Below the pieces are notes generated by a model that saw only the letters and a program-made list of their open reading frames with translations, had not been told where the DNA came from and did no database searches. A program made the translations under genes and the position numbers. DNA of 64,000 bases, from the NCBI RefSeq assembly GCF_016583625.1, contig NZ_NRRN01000007.1, forward strand, positions 1-64,000. Reading direction: 5' to 3'. Origin of the DNA: Halorhodospira abdelmalekii. Lineage in GTDB: Bacteria > Pseudomonadota > Gammaproteobacteria > Nitrococcales > Halorhodospiraceae. Of this stretch, positions 25,676 to 35,108 are shown one piece after another; position 1 is the stretch's first letter; each line of letters starts with the position of its first letter.

Positions 25676-26398
25676 ATGGGCTCAGGTAGCGGAACGGGTG
25701 CGGTGCAAGCGCGGCCCCATTGGTTGATGCTCGCAGTGGTACCAAGCACCACCCCGTGCCCCCACCCTAGAGAGCTTGCCCGCCACACCGCTGCTGCCCT
25801 ACTGCTATGGCTCGCAGTCTGTATCCCGCTTGGGGCGGCCCAGGGGAAGGCAGCAGAGCCGGAACCAGAATCGACACCACTACCGACGCCGGAACCGACC
25901 TACAGCCAAGTGCTGGAAGAGAACTGGCGCGTCGGGGTCGGTATCGCAAGCGTCGGACTGGAAGATGGACAACGCCGCGGCCAGGGCAACCGCCTGAGCA
26001 TCGGACGCGGCGCTGTTGTGGTCGACGACCGCGGTCGCTACTGGGATTTCGAGGTCGGCCTCAGCCACATTGAGAACCACACCCCGATGCGCGGTAAACA
26101 GGGACAAGAGCTTCAGTTTCATCGCACTGATCTCTACTACCGTGCCCGCTACCTGTTCACCCCGGATCGCCTCTTTATCGGCTCGCGGGCCGCGCTCTCG
26201 CGCTTAACGCAGCGGCCGCAGGGGGCCAGCAGCAACCGCGATCTGGAGATCACTCTCGGGGTGGTGGGCGGCTGGATGCCGTGGCACAACTTTGTCTTGG
26301 AGGTCGAAAGTTCGGCGGCAAGCCCCTCGGTCAGCTCCAGTGGCCTAGAGTACGCGACGCAGGAGTACTTGCTGCGCATGGAGATTCGCTTCGACTAA
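25676..26398 (+). CDS. Putative outer-membrane beta-barrel protein
   Basis: Exported protein with a signal-like segment HTAAALLLWLAVCIPLGAA after a longish N-terminus, then a Pro/Glu-rich linker and alternating amphipathic strands (YWDFEVGLSHIEN; TDLYYRARYLFTP; FVLEVESS) ending in MEIRFD, consistent with a small barrel whose last strand ends in Phe near the terminus. Family not recognised. Start uncertain: ATG 25676 or ATG 25727. It is 4 bases downstream of the msbA-like gene and may be co-transcribed with it. Confidence 0.65.
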   Translation: MGSGSGTGAVQARPHWLMLAVVPSTTPCPHPRELARHTAAALLLWLAVCIPLGAAQGKAAEPEPESTPLPTPEPTYSQVLEENWRVGVGIASVGLEDGQRRGQGNRLSIGRGAVVVDDRGRYWDFEVGLSHIENHTPMRGKQGQELQFHRTDLYYRARYLFTPDRLFIGSRAALSRLTQRPQGASSNRDLEITLGVVGGWMPWHNFVLEVESSAASPSVSSSGLEYATQEYLLRMEIRFD

Positions 26399-26448
26399 CA
26401 GCGTCCTCTAGCGTCCTCTTACGCCGCAGCACAGACCGCAGTGAAGGC

Positions 26449-26520
26449 GTTAGCGAGGCGCTGTTAGCGAGGCCGTTAGCGAAACCGTTAGCGAAGCCGT
26501 TAGCGAAGCCGTTAAAGCCG
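26449..26520. repeat. 12-bp tandem repeat after the barrel gene
   Basis: GTTAGCGAAGCC-like units occur about six times (26449, 26463, 26475, 26487, 26499 and a partial at 26511). The array sits between two convergent genes and its last unit supplies the TAA stop of gspN (26512-26514). Confidence 0.9.
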
Positions 26521-27285
26521 CCCCTCGAAGCCGAGCCGCACCCCCTCCTCGCCGCGCGGCCCGAGCATTCCGAGCGTTCGAGTGAGCGACTCAGCTGCCC
26601 CTTCGCGGGTGTCGGCTAGCGCATCCAGCGTATACTCACCCTGTGCTGAGAGCTGCCACTCGCCGGTGAGCACCAGCGGGCCTCCAGTATCGGAGAGCGT
26701 GCCGACCACTCCCCCCGCCGCGACCTCAACGGTACTGCTTAAGCCGCCGAGCGCGACCCGATGATCGACGGCGACCGCGGCATCGTGCCACGCCAAGCGA
26801 CCCTCGCCAGCAATCAGTCGCCCGTCGTAGCCGAGCTCCCAGTGAGGGACGAAGAAGGCGAAATCGCCGCCTAACGCAACCTCTTGACTGACCCATTCGG
26901 TGATCGGGCTGCCCCACGGTGCTGCTGGCAAGCGCCCTTGCAGCTCGACGATGTTCACCTGTCGTGGCGTAAGCTGCAGACGGCCCTCGGCAAAGCCATC
27001 CGGCAGCGCCGCTGCCAGTTCCACCTCGAGCCCGCCGTGGCTCAGCAGGCCGGATGGTGACAGTTGCCAACTGACGCGCTCGGCGTAAAAGCCGTAGGCG
27101 CCTACGTGCTCAGCCTCGCCCTGCCAAATCGTCCCACGCAGGCCGCCGACGTGTAGCTCCGCCGGCAGCACCACATGGCGCTGGAGCTGATCCCAAACCA
27201 CGGTAGCCGGTAGGCCAGCCGCCAAAAAAACGACATAGGCGACCAGCCCAAAGCCGATCCAGGCGCCGGTTCGCCAGCGGCTCAA
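26512..27285 (-). CDS. gspN: Type II secretion system protein GspN
   Basis: A 257-residue inner-membrane-anchored periplasmic protein: one N-terminal helix (WIGFGLVAYVVFLAAGLPATVVW), then GGLRGTIWQGEA and repeated beta segments typical of GspN. GspN is an accessory part of the T2SS inner-membrane platform, not present in all systems. The start overlaps gspM by 4 bases. Its last codons run into a 12-bp tandem repeat, so the C-terminus may be variable between strains. Confidence 0.88.
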   Translation of the reverse strand: MSRWRTGAWIGFGLVAYVVFLAAGLPATVVWDQLQRHVVLPAELHVGGLRGTIWQGEAEHVGAYGFYAERVSWQLSPSGLLSHGGLEVELAAALPDGFAEGRLQLTPRQVNIVELQGRLPAAPWGSPITEWVSQEVALGGDFAFFVPHWELGYDGRLIAGEGRLAWHDAAVAVDHRVALGGLSSTVEVAAGGVVGTLSDTGGPLVLTGEWQLSAQGEYTLDALADTREGAAESLTRTLGMLGPRGEEGVRLGFEGRL

Positions 27286-27809
27286 GAGTCGACCTCCAGC
27301 GTCAAGCGGGCATTAACCAACCCCTCTTCGCGGGTCCGCTCGACAGTCAAAGCGCTGACCGAGACCCCGGCTGCCGCCTCCAACCCATCGAGCCACTGCA
27401 CCAAATCGTTAAAGGGGGCCCGTTCGAGCCAAACGCGGACGCGCCCTCCTCCCTCGGGCTGGACGCGCGTGACCCGCTCTTCGAGCCCTGCTGCGCGCGC
27501 ACTACGATCGACCAGCCCGAGCAGTGAGCGATCGTCGGTCACCGGCTCTCCGGCCCCTCCGCTGCGCTCGGCAGCAGCAACGACCTCGGCGGCACCGCGC
27601 ATCCACGCCAGATCGCGCCGCTGCTCGGCCACACTCGCCTCCAGCTGTTCGGCTCGCTCCACCAGCGGCTCCCAAATCCAGACATAGGGCAACACGAGCA
27701 GGACGACTACGGCGGCACTCACTACCAGCCAGCGCTCGCGCACCTCGCGCCCCGCCCACCACCGCAGCAGCGGTTCGCGCCACTCTGCCCACAGTGTCGC
27801 TAGGTTCAT
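27282..27809 (-). CDS. gspM: Type II secretion system protein GspM
   Basis: A 175-residue bitopic inner-membrane protein. A short cytoplasmic N-terminus (WAEWREPLLRWWAGREVRERWLV) precedes one helix (VSAAVVVLLVLPYVWIWEPLV), then a periplasmic coiled-coil and a small ferredoxin-like domain. GspM pairs with GspL to anchor the GspE ATPase. Overlaps gspL and gspN by 4 bases each, so the genes are tightly coupled. Confidence 0.9.
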   Translation of the reverse strand: MNLATLWAEWREPLLRWWAGREVRERWLVVSAAVVVLLVLPYVWIWEPLVERAEQLEASVAEQRRDLAWMRGAAEVVAAAERSGGAGEPVTDDRSLLGLVDRSARAAGLEERVTRVQPEGGGRVRVWLERAPFNDLVQWLDGLEAAAGVSVSALTVERTREEGLVNARLTLEVDS

Positions 27810-29038
27810 GAGGTCGCCTCGCGAATCACCAGCCGACCGGCGACTCGCCCCTCACGCGCCGTCGCCGAACGGATCTCGACCTGCAGCCCATCGCGGGACT
27901 CCAACGCCGCGCGCAGCTGCTCCAGTGACTCGATATCGGCCGTATCGAGATCGACCTCCAGGGCTTGATCCTGCAGTCGCAGGTTGCGCAGATCGAGCCC
28001 TTCGGCGGCGAGCGCCGGCGCCGCTGCCGCCAGCAACCACGTCAGCGGTCGCCCCTCGTCCTCTCGCGCGCTGCGCTGAATCGTGCGTAGATACTGCTCC
28101 ATCTGCACCCGCGGATTGACAATCCGCCCGTCGGGAAAGACGCCCTGATAGACCGCCGCGATCTCTTCGCGCAGCGCCTCCTGTTCAGCCTCCAGGCGCT
28201 GCACTTCGACAATCAACAACACCCCCTGCACCAACAGCCACGCCGCCAGGAGTGCGGCGGCCGGCTGCAGCGGACGCCACACCCAACCCCAGCGCTCACC
28301 CTGTGCATACGGCCCCTGCAACAAGTTGACCGCTTTCGCCAAGTCGAACTGCTCGGCAAGCCGTAACAACAAGGGGCGATCGTCGTCGGTGACACTGACC
28401 TCGGGCGGCTCCTCAAGCACCGTCGCCGCCACCTCCAGACGTTCGCGCACTCCAGCCGGGGCGGCGATCTTGAGCCGCTGTGGTACCTCTGGGGTCTCCG
28501 CCAGGGCCGCCTCAAGCACCAGCGGAGCGGTGGCCGCCTCCAGGGCCGCGCCCTCGGCCCCGAGCGCCATCACCGCCCACTGTGCATCGGCAATCACCTG
28601 CCAACACTGCGTATCGGCTGGCAGTAGCGCGCTCTCGGGCACCATCGCAAGCGGCTCAATACCGAGCCCTTGCAACTCGCTCTGCCACTGCTGCATCGCC
28701 GTATGCTCAACCACCGCCACATGCACGCCGCCATCACCATCGACCCGGCGGATGGCAAAGTGCAGCGCCTCGACATCGCTCGTTAGCTGCTCTTCGAGGG
28801 CATAGGGCAGGGCCTGGACGATGCGCGAGCGCCGCCGCGTCGGCAGCCGGACGCGCGTCACCAGGGCCTCGTAACCCGGCACCACGACGATGCAGCGGCG
28901 CGCGGTGCCCAAAGCACGAAGCTCCTCGGCACTTCCGGTCGCGCACTGCCCCGGCACACCGCCAGCAGGGGCCGTCAAGGCGTACTCGTAACGCCCATCG
29001 GCAGAGGCAGGCAACCGCAGAAAGAGATACTCGGGCAT
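27806..29038 (-). CDS. gspL: Type II secretion system protein GspL
   Basis: A 410-residue protein. The N-terminal actin-like cytoplasmic domain (PEYLFLRLPASADGRYEYAL; VPGYEALVTRVRLP; QALPYALEEQLTSDVEALHFA) binds GspE; a single helix (LLAAWLLVQGVLLIVEVQRLEAEQ) leads into the periplasmic ferredoxin-like domain. It lies 105 bases downstream of gspK. Confidence 0.92.
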   Translation of the reverse strand: MPEYLFLRLPASADGRYEYALTAPAGGVPGQCATGSAEELRALGTARRCIVVVPGYEALVTRVRLPTRRRSRIVQALPYALEEQLTSDVEALHFAIRRVDGDGGVHVAVVEHTAMQQWQSELQGLGIEPLAMVPESALLPADTQCWQVIADAQWAVMALGAEGAALEAATAPLVLEAALAETPEVPQRLKIAAPAGVRERLEVAATVLEEPPEVSVTDDDRPLLLRLAEQFDLAKAVNLLQGPYAQGERWGWVWRPLQPAAALLAAWLLVQGVLLIVEVQRLEAEQEALREEIAAVYQGVFPDGRIVNPRVQMEQYLRTIQRSAREDEGRPLTWLLAAAAPALAAEGLDLRNLRLQDQALEVDLDTADIESLEQLRAALESRDGLQVEIRSATAREGRVAGRLVIREATS

Positions 29039-29143
29039 GACCCCAGCTTACTCGTTTTGCCAATGCCAGCGCCATGGGGGCGCCGCAATCCTCGGTGCCT
29101 TTATTGTGTCGAGTGTGTAACAGGAACGAGGGCCGCGACCGAG

Positions 29144-30016
29144 TCAGTAAGCCATACAGGGGTGTAAGCGGCGCATGACCACTGCACCGCTCGGGACGTG
29201 GATGACGCTGCACTGCTGAAAGAGCCGCTCATCTTGCTCAATAAGCACCGCCAATTGGACGTAATCGCCCAAACCCTGTGCGTTATCGGCGTCCATATCG
29301 TCGACATCCGGCAGCCGGTAGACCTCACGGATCAGCGCCGGCGCCCGCAACTCATTGAGTGGTGTGCCGCGCTCGGGTAGGGCGGTGACGTAGCGGGCTA
29401 GCCGTCGAAACGACTCGCTGTCGACGCCGCGGATCATCACCAGCTCACCAGCACTTATTAGGTCACGATTCGCCGCTCGGTAAGGCGGCTCCTGCCGGGT
29501 ATACCAGTCGTCCTCGACATCCGGGTCGATCCAGTCGCGCACCGCGGCAACCACCCCTTCGGGATCGAACGCCACCTCCTGATAGGAGCGATTCAGGTGT
29601 TCAAGCAAAGCCACGAAGGCAGCCTCTGTCTCTTGATCTTCGCGATCGGCCAGATTGTTGAGATTGATGCGACAGTGCAGGTCTTCGAGCCGGGCGCGCA
29701 CTACAGCCCCTTCGAGCTCCATGACCAACGGCGGAGTCCGGCACTCTTCATCTAGCAACTCCAGTGCTACGGCCCGGTTTTGTCCGAGTTCGGCCATCAG
29801 TTCAGTCGCCAAAGCCTCCAAGCTGCGAGCGTGCAGCTGCGCCTGCCCTACACTCTGGGCCGTCTGCGCCCGCCGTAGATCGAGCTGATGGCTCATGCTC
29901 AGCGAGACGGCTGCCACGGTGGCCAACGCCACCACCAGCAGAGCGGTGATTAGCGCCACTCCGCGCTGCCGCCCCCCCTGGTAAGCTATGTTAGGCTGAG
30001 CCGCTGATGATTCCAT
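29144..30016 (-). CDS. gspK: Type II secretion minor pseudopilin GspK
   Basis: GspK caps the pseudopilus tip. The prepilin-type N-terminus is visible: QRG|VALITALLVVALATVAAVSLS, with cleavage expected after Gly; the family lacks the usual Glu5, as here. The large globular domain includes DLHCRINLNNLAD and VRDWIDPDVEDD. I chose ATG 30016 (MESSAAQPN), which gives a normal short leader; longer in-frame starts at 30091 and 30208 would put an implausible prefix on the prepilin. No gspC-J genes are next to it, so this is a detached part of the T2SS gene set. Confidence 0.9.
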   Translation of the reverse strand: MESSAAQPNIAYQGGRQRGVALITALLVVALATVAAVSLSMSHQLDLRRAQTAQSVGQAQLHARSLEALATELMAELGQNRAVALELLDEECRTPPLVMELEGAVVRARLEDLHCRINLNNLADREDQETEAAFVALLEHLNRSYQEVAFDPEGVVAAVRDWIDPDVEDDWYTRQEPPYRAANRDLISAGELVMIRGVDSESFRRLARYVTALPERGTPLNELRAPALIREVYRLPDVDDMDADNAQGLGDYVQLAVLIEQDERLFQQCSVIHVPSGAVVMRRLHPCMAY

Positions 30017-30105
30017 CGCCTGCCTGTTTTGCACATCTACGCCTGCTGGACCTAGGCTTACGGATGACCCGTTTGCACCCCGCCTCGTCATAGGGACCAT
30101 ATCGG

Positions 30106-30759
30106 ATGCCGCGACCCCAGCGCCGCCACCTCCTCTCTTTCGCACTTGCCGGCCATTGGCTCCTTGCGAGCATAGCCTACAGCATGGCGGCAGCAAGCCC
30201 GCTGCCACCAGCGCTGACCCTTGAGGCGCAACTCTGGCTCGGTGTTTCCCACGCCAGCTTAGAGTGGCGCAACCCGGAACCGGCAGTCGATGAGCGCTGG
30301 CACGATCTAGCCGGACTCGCTGGCGGCGGCCTCGGCCTGCGCTGGGCGGCGAGTGATCGGCTCGATCTGCTCCTGCGCCACACCGCCTGGGCCAGTGCCA
30401 CGGAGATCACCGACAGCGCACATGGCTATACCTTCACGGCCACGACGCCGTACGGCGGTGACTTCATGGCCATGCTCGCCTGGTCCCTACTCCCCGGAGT
30501 GAGCATCGAGCTCGGCGCCGGCATCAGCGGCACCCGCCTGGAGTTGACGACTGCTTATCAAGAGACGCCGCGACTCGATTCCAGCCACACCGCTCAAGGG
30601 GTCGTCTACGGTGCCGGATTGCTCGGGCGACTGGACGACTCTTGGGCCGTACACTTCGACCTACGGCTGCTGAGACTGGAGCGTCTCTACTGGGATGATG
30701 GTCAAGAGCTTGAACTCGACCTATGGTCGACACGCTGGGGAATCCAATACCTCTGGTGA
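30106..30759 (+). CDS. Outer-membrane beta-barrel protein
   Basis: A 217-residue exported protein with signal sequence (RHLLSFALAGHWLLASIAYSMAAA) and alternating hydrophobic/polar strands ending in WGIQYLW; the terminal aromatic residue is typical for barrel insertion by BAM. The size fits an 8-stranded barrel (OmpW/OmpA-like), but I cannot assign the family. Divergent from gspK; its 3' end overlaps the subtilase gene on the other strand by 39 bases. Confidence 0.75.
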   Translation: MPRPQRRHLLSFALAGHWLLASIAYSMAAASPLPPALTLEAQLWLGVSHASLEWRNPEPAVDERWHDLAGLAGGGLGLRWAASDRLDLLLRHTAWASATEITDSAHGYTFTATTPYGGDFMAMLAWSLLPGVSIELGAGISGTRLELTTAYQETPRLDSSHTAQGVVYGAGLLGRLDDSWAVHFDLRLLRLERLYWDDGQELELDLWSTRWGIQYLW

Positions 30760-33210
30760 TGACCGTCCGCACTCATTCCCAGCCGCCGACGATGTCGGAA
30801 AGAGCCGCTCCAAAACAGGCACCAAGCGCTCAAAGAGCGACCGCGCAACAGCCTGACGCTGCGCATCGGCAGCAATCCAATGCGCCAGCGGCGGGCTAAA
30901 CCGGTAGTAGAGACCGACCAACGCATAACCAAGGGGACGCGCCATCAGCCTCTCGTCGCGAAATGCGCGCAGTCGTTCAAGCTCTTGCGCATTGGGCGAC
31001 CCGTAGGCCGCCGAAGCGATCCAGCACCGTATATCGGTCTCTGCCTCCTCCAAGGGGCGCAGTTCGCGTGCCAGGTGACCAGCCGGCGCCAATCCGACGA
31101 CGGCCTCGGCCGCCTCGGACCACGGCGAACAGCCGCTTAGATCACCGCTGCGGCAATCGCCGCAGGCCCGCAGCCGGTAAGCGTAGCGACCCGGCGCCAC
31201 CGCGCGATCGGTGTAGCTCGCCTCATCAATCGAGAGGCGCCAGCGCTGCTCGCTCTCACCATCTTCAGCCTTCTCGCCTTCCGCTCGTCCCTCGCGCCAA
31301 AGCTCCAAACACGGCTCCTGGGCACCCGCCAGCTCCTCTACAGCGGGCCACGTCAGTTCAACTCCATCGCCAACTGGCCGTGCCTGCAAACCATCGGGAG
31401 GCGCATACACACTTGCGACGAGCCAGCGCGAGGTCAGGCCACTCGCACTCACCGCACGAATGCGATAGAGCCCAGCCGCCGATGGCTCGGCCGAGCCATC
31501 GACAAAACGCTGTGCGCCCGGCTCCATGAGGCCGCTCTCACCGGTGTAGCGAACCACCTCCTCGAAATCGTCCCGCTCGCTCGACCACCGCTCGATCAGA
31601 TAGTGATCGGCGCGAGGACTTGAGCTCAGCCAGCGCAGCTCGATTCCCTCATCCTCCTGCTGTCGGGCGCTGACGTGGCTCGGCGCCACCGGGGGAATCT
31701 CTTCACGATCGCGCAGCCACGCCGCTGCTGCATCCAATCGCCCACCGGCCAACGTCTTCGCCGCCAACTCTTGTCCGGCCTCCTCGCTGCCCAGGGCACC
31801 GCCCAGACAGGCGTGACCGATCCTCTCTGCGCTTTGCTCGTCGCAAGCGACGGTCCCCAAGATACGCTCGCGCACCGCCAGTGCTACAGTCGGAGTGGTT
31901 TCAAGGGCAGCCTCGGCCTGGATCTCGCGCGCCATGAGCAGTGCCACGAGCCCGGAGACCTGTGGCGCACTAGCCGAAGTGCCCTCTAGAAGACCGTAGT
32001 GGTGCGTCTGTCGGCCACTTGGATGGTAGTCTACATACTGCGTGCCCAAAACCGCACTCCCGGGTGCCGCCAGGTGCGTCGTCCGGTGGCCGTAGTTGGA
32101 AAAATCGGTCAGCCGATCAGCAGCGCGCCCATCTTCCGACTCACTGCGCGTCGAGGCCGCTACGGCGATCACATTGGGCAGCGGCAGAGCCGCCGGCACC
32201 GTCATCCGCTGAGCGAAATCGTTATCGGCACCGCTATTGCCTGCCGCCGCTACGACCACGATCCCCTGTTCGCCTGCCTCCTGGACAGCCCGGCACTCAA
32301 GACGCCCATCGGCAAAGTCATCGCACCGTGTCGGAAGATGCTCACTCTGTAGTCGAACGCGGCTGGCGTAGCTGGCGTTGATGACCTGAGCGCCGGACTG
32401 CTGGGCATGTTCGATGCCTCTGATGGCATCAGCGACACTGCCTTGGTCTTCCCGCATGAAGCGCACCGGCAGCAGCTCGACGTGCCAACTCACACCGGCC
32501 ATGCCACGCTCATTATCGCCCCGGGCTGCGGCAATACCGGCAACCATGGTGCCGTGTCGTTTCTTTGAGCGATCGTAGGGCGCATAGCCACCATCGATCA
32601 GATCGAAACCCTGCCGTCCATCCGGACCCCGCCATATGTTATCGATCAGATCCTCGTGTTCGAGTTCCGCGCCGGTATCGAGCACAGCGATCACGATGCC
32701 GCTGGCATCGGCGACGGCCCGCTCACCCTCGGCCCGCATTGCCCCCCAGAGCTCAGGCATACCGATACGCTGCAGTGCCCACTGCTCCTCTTCCCGCCAT
32801 TTGGGATCGTTCGGCAGGTAGGTAGCGGCCTCCGCCGCGGTGGGAATCGTGCTCACTCGACCCGCCGTCTCGACACGACGATTGCGCTCGACGTGCGCAA
32901 CGTGAGGGTCTTGCTGATACCGCTGCAACAGCTCTTCGCGATCGGCATAGGGCGGGAGCTGCACCAACTGCCAACCACCGGCCGTTGCCCCCTGAGCCAC
33001 GACGCTCGCACCGTAAGCACGGTGCGTGGCCGATTGAGTGTGGGCATCGGCGCGTTCAACGAACTGCACGATGAGCTCGTGTGGCTCGTCACCGGAGCCC
33101 CCTTGCTCGGGCGCCAGCGTAGCACTCAGCGGCGCCTGAACAAGCACCGGGAACAGTGCAGCGGCAAGCGCAAAGCCGACGCGGGCAACACTCTCGGGGT
33201 ATAGTGCCAT
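30721..33210 (-). CDS. Secreted subtilisin-like (S8) serine protease with CFI-box-like C-terminus
   Basis: An 829-residue exported protease. Signal peptide (VGFALAAALFPVLVQAPLSA), an inhibitor-I9-like propeptide (about 43-110, ELIVQFVERADAH...VAHVERN), then the catalytic triad: Asp178 (IAVLDTGAE), His219 (KRHGTMVAG) and Ser412 (EGTSASAPQ), with Asn325 (AAGNSG) as oxyanion residue. Two fibronectin-III-like regions follow. The C-terminus has CWIASAAYGSP...ELERLRAFRDERL...LVGLYYRFSPPLA, close to the CFI-box motif normally written CFIATAAYGS. It is close to the gsp genes, so T2SS export is plausible but unproven. Confidence 0.93.
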   Translation of the reverse strand: MALYPESVARVGFALAAALFPVLVQAPLSATLAPEQGGSGDEPHELIVQFVERADAHTQSATHRAYGASVVAQGATAGGWQLVQLPPYADREELLQRYQQDPHVAHVERNRRVETAGRVSTIPTAAEAATYLPNDPKWREEEQWALQRIGMPELWGAMRAEGERAVADASGIVIAVLDTGAELEHEDLIDNIWRGPDGRQGFDLIDGGYAPYDRSKKRHGTMVAGIAAARGDNERGMAGVSWHVELLPVRFMREDQGSVADAIRGIEHAQQSGAQVINASYASRVRLQSEHLPTRCDDFADGRLECRAVQEAGEQGIVVVAAAGNSGADNDFAQRMTVPAALPLPNVIAVAASTRSESEDGRAADRLTDFSNYGHRTTHLAAPGSAVLGTQYVDYHPSGRQTHHYGLLEGTSASAPQVSGLVALLMAREIQAEAALETTPTVALAVRERILGTVACDEQSAERIGHACLGGALGSEEAGQELAAKTLAGGRLDAAAAWLRDREEIPPVAPSHVSARQQEDEGIELRWLSSSPRADHYLIERWSSERDDFEEVVRYTGESGLMEPGAQRFVDGSAEPSAAGLYRIRAVSASGLTSRWLVASVYAPPDGLQARPVGDGVELTWPAVEELAGAQEPCLELWREGRAEGEKAEDGESEQRWRLSIDEASYTDRAVAPGRYAYRLRACGDCRSGDLSGCSPWSEAAEAVVGLAPAGHLARELRPLEEAETDIRCWIASAAYGSPNAQELERLRAFRDERLMARPLGYALVGLYYRFSPPLAHWIAADAQRQAVARSLFERLVPVLERLFPTSSAAGNECGRSSPEVLDSPACRP

Positions 33211-33331
33211 GTTGGCATTCCCTTTGTTCGGGTGGATAATACTGCCCTTTTTCCGCTCCGAGTCAACAGCGGACCACTCTCCCTACCGCGCAGACCCATA
33301 CTGCCGGATAGGGCTTCTCGCGGAGGTAGTG

Positions 33332-35098
33332 ATGAAGCGACACGTGGCGAGCCTGATCACTCAGGCGCTGCAGAGCATGCGCGCAGCGGGTGACTTGACA
33401 CAGGAGATCGAACTGCCACCCGTTTTGGTCGAACGTGCCCGTGATCGCAGCCACGGGGACTACGCCGCCAACACCGCAATGCTGCTGGCCAAATCGGCCA
33501 AGCGCAACCCGCGCGAACTCGCCGAGTCGATTCGCAGCCATCTGCCCGACTCATCGGTGATCGCTGAAGTTGCCGTGGCCGGACCCGGTTTTCTCAACTT
33601 CACGCTCACTGCGCAAGCGCGTCACGCTGCACTGCTTGAGGCCCTAGAGCAGGGCGAAGGGTACGGACGCAGCAAGATCGGGGCCGGTGAGCCGGTGCAT
33701 ATCGAGTTCGTCTCGGCCAACCCGACTGGACCACTACACGTCGGCCACGGCCGCGGGGCCGCCTTTGGCGATGCCCTCGCCAGCCTGCTCGAAGCGACCG
33801 GCTACGCGGTCCACCGCGAATACTACGTCAATGACGCCGGACGGCAGATGGATATCCTGGCGCTGTCGCTGTGGCTCCGCTACCTCGCTGCCGCCGGTGA
33901 GTCGATCGCCTTCCCGAGCCAGGGCTACCGCGGCGACTACATCGTTGCCCACGCCGAGGCCCTGTTGGCACGCGATGGCACAATCTACGTCCGCCCACCC
34001 GCCGAGCTCTACGCCGACCTCCCAGCGGACGGACAACCGCCACACGGCGATGCCGAAGCGCACCTTGATGCGCTGATTGCGCGCGCCCGCGAATTGCTCG
34101 GCGAAGCGGCGTACCGCAACCTCCTCGACTTCGCTCTTGATGCCATTTTGGGCGAAATCCAGGCCGACCTTGCCGCCTTCGGTGTGCGCTACCACCACTA
34201 CTTCTCCGAGCGCACTCTGCGCGATGGCGGCCACATTGATAAGGCTATCGAGGCGCTACACAACGCTGGGCAGACCTACGAGGCCGAGGGTGCGCTGTGG
34301 TTCCGAGCGACCGCCTTTGGCGACGATAAAGACCGTGTGCTGCGGCGAGAAAACGGCTTAACGACCTACTTCGCCGCCGATGTCGCTTACCACCTCGATA
34401 AGGTGGAACGCGGCTACCACACCCTGATCAACGTCTGGGGAGCTGATCACCACGGCTACGTCCCGCGCGTCAAGGCCGCTCTGCAGGCCCTCGGTATCGA
34501 CCCCGCGCGTCTCGATGTGCGCCTGGTGCAGTTCGCCGTGCTCTACCGCGGCGGCGAGAAACTGCCGATGTCGACCCGATCGGGCGAGTTCGTCACCCTG
34601 CGTGAGCTGCGTGAGGAGGTCGGTAAAGATGCTGCGCGCTTCTTCTATGCGATGCGCCGCAGCGAGCAGCATATGGATTTCGACCTCGATTTAGCCAAAT
34701 CGGAGTCCTCGGATAATCCAGTCTACTACTGTCAGTACGCCCACGCGCGCGTCTGCAGCGTCTTTCGGCAACTCGCCGAGCGCGGCCTGCAACACGACCA
34801 TATGCGCGCCGCCAACGCCCTGACACGACTCGATGCCGAACATGAACAGATTCTGCTTGATCTGATCGGCCGTTATCCGGAGGTGCTTGAGGCGGCCGCT
34901 CTTGCCCGCGAACCCCATCAGCTGATTAACTATCTGCGTGAGTTGGCCGCCGCTTTCCATACTTACTACAACGCCGTACCCTTTATCATCGACGACGATG
35001 CCTTACGCGATGCCCGTTTGACCCTGATCGCAGCCACCCGGCAGGTTCTGGCCAATGCACTCAGGCTACTCGGCGTCGAGTCCCCTCGCAGCATGTAG
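33332..35098 (+). CDS. argS: Arginyl-tRNA synthetase
   Basis: Class I synthetase charging tRNA-Arg. The N-terminal additional domain is followed by the HIGH-type motif SANPTGPLHVGHGRG (about residues 128-142), the KMSKS-equivalent KLPMSTRSGEF, and a helical anticodon-binding domain (SDNPVYYCQYAHARVCSVFRQ...FHTYYNAVPF). 588 residues. ATG 33332 has GGAGG 6 bases upstream; an in-frame ATG at 33209 would add 41 non-homologous residues. Confidence 0.98.
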   Translation: MKRHVASLITQALQSMRAAGDLTQEIELPPVLVERARDRSHGDYAANTAMLLAKSAKRNPRELAESIRSHLPDSSVIAEVAVAGPGFLNFTLTAQARHAALLEALEQGEGYGRSKIGAGEPVHIEFVSANPTGPLHVGHGRGAAFGDALASLLEATGYAVHREYYVNDAGRQMDILALSLWLRYLAAAGESIAFPSQGYRGDYIVAHAEALLARDGTIYVRPPAELYADLPADGQPPHGDAEAHLDALIARARELLGEAAYRNLLDFALDAILGEIQADLAAFGVRYHHYFSERTLRDGGHIDKAIEALHNAGQTYEAEGALWFRATAFGDDKDRVLRRENGLTTYFAADVAYHLDKVERGYHTLINVWGADHHGYVPRVKAALQALGIDPARLDVRLVQFAVLYRGGEKLPMSTRSGEFVTLRELREEVGKDAARFFYAMRRSEQHMDFDLDLAKSESSDNPVYYCQYAHARVCSVFRQLAERGLQHDHMRAANALTRLDAEHEQILLDLIGRYPEVLEAAALAREPHQLINYLRELAAAFHTYYNAVPFIIDDDALRDARLTLIAATRQVLANALRLLGVESPRSM

Positions 35099-35108
35099 GT
35101 GAGCAGCC

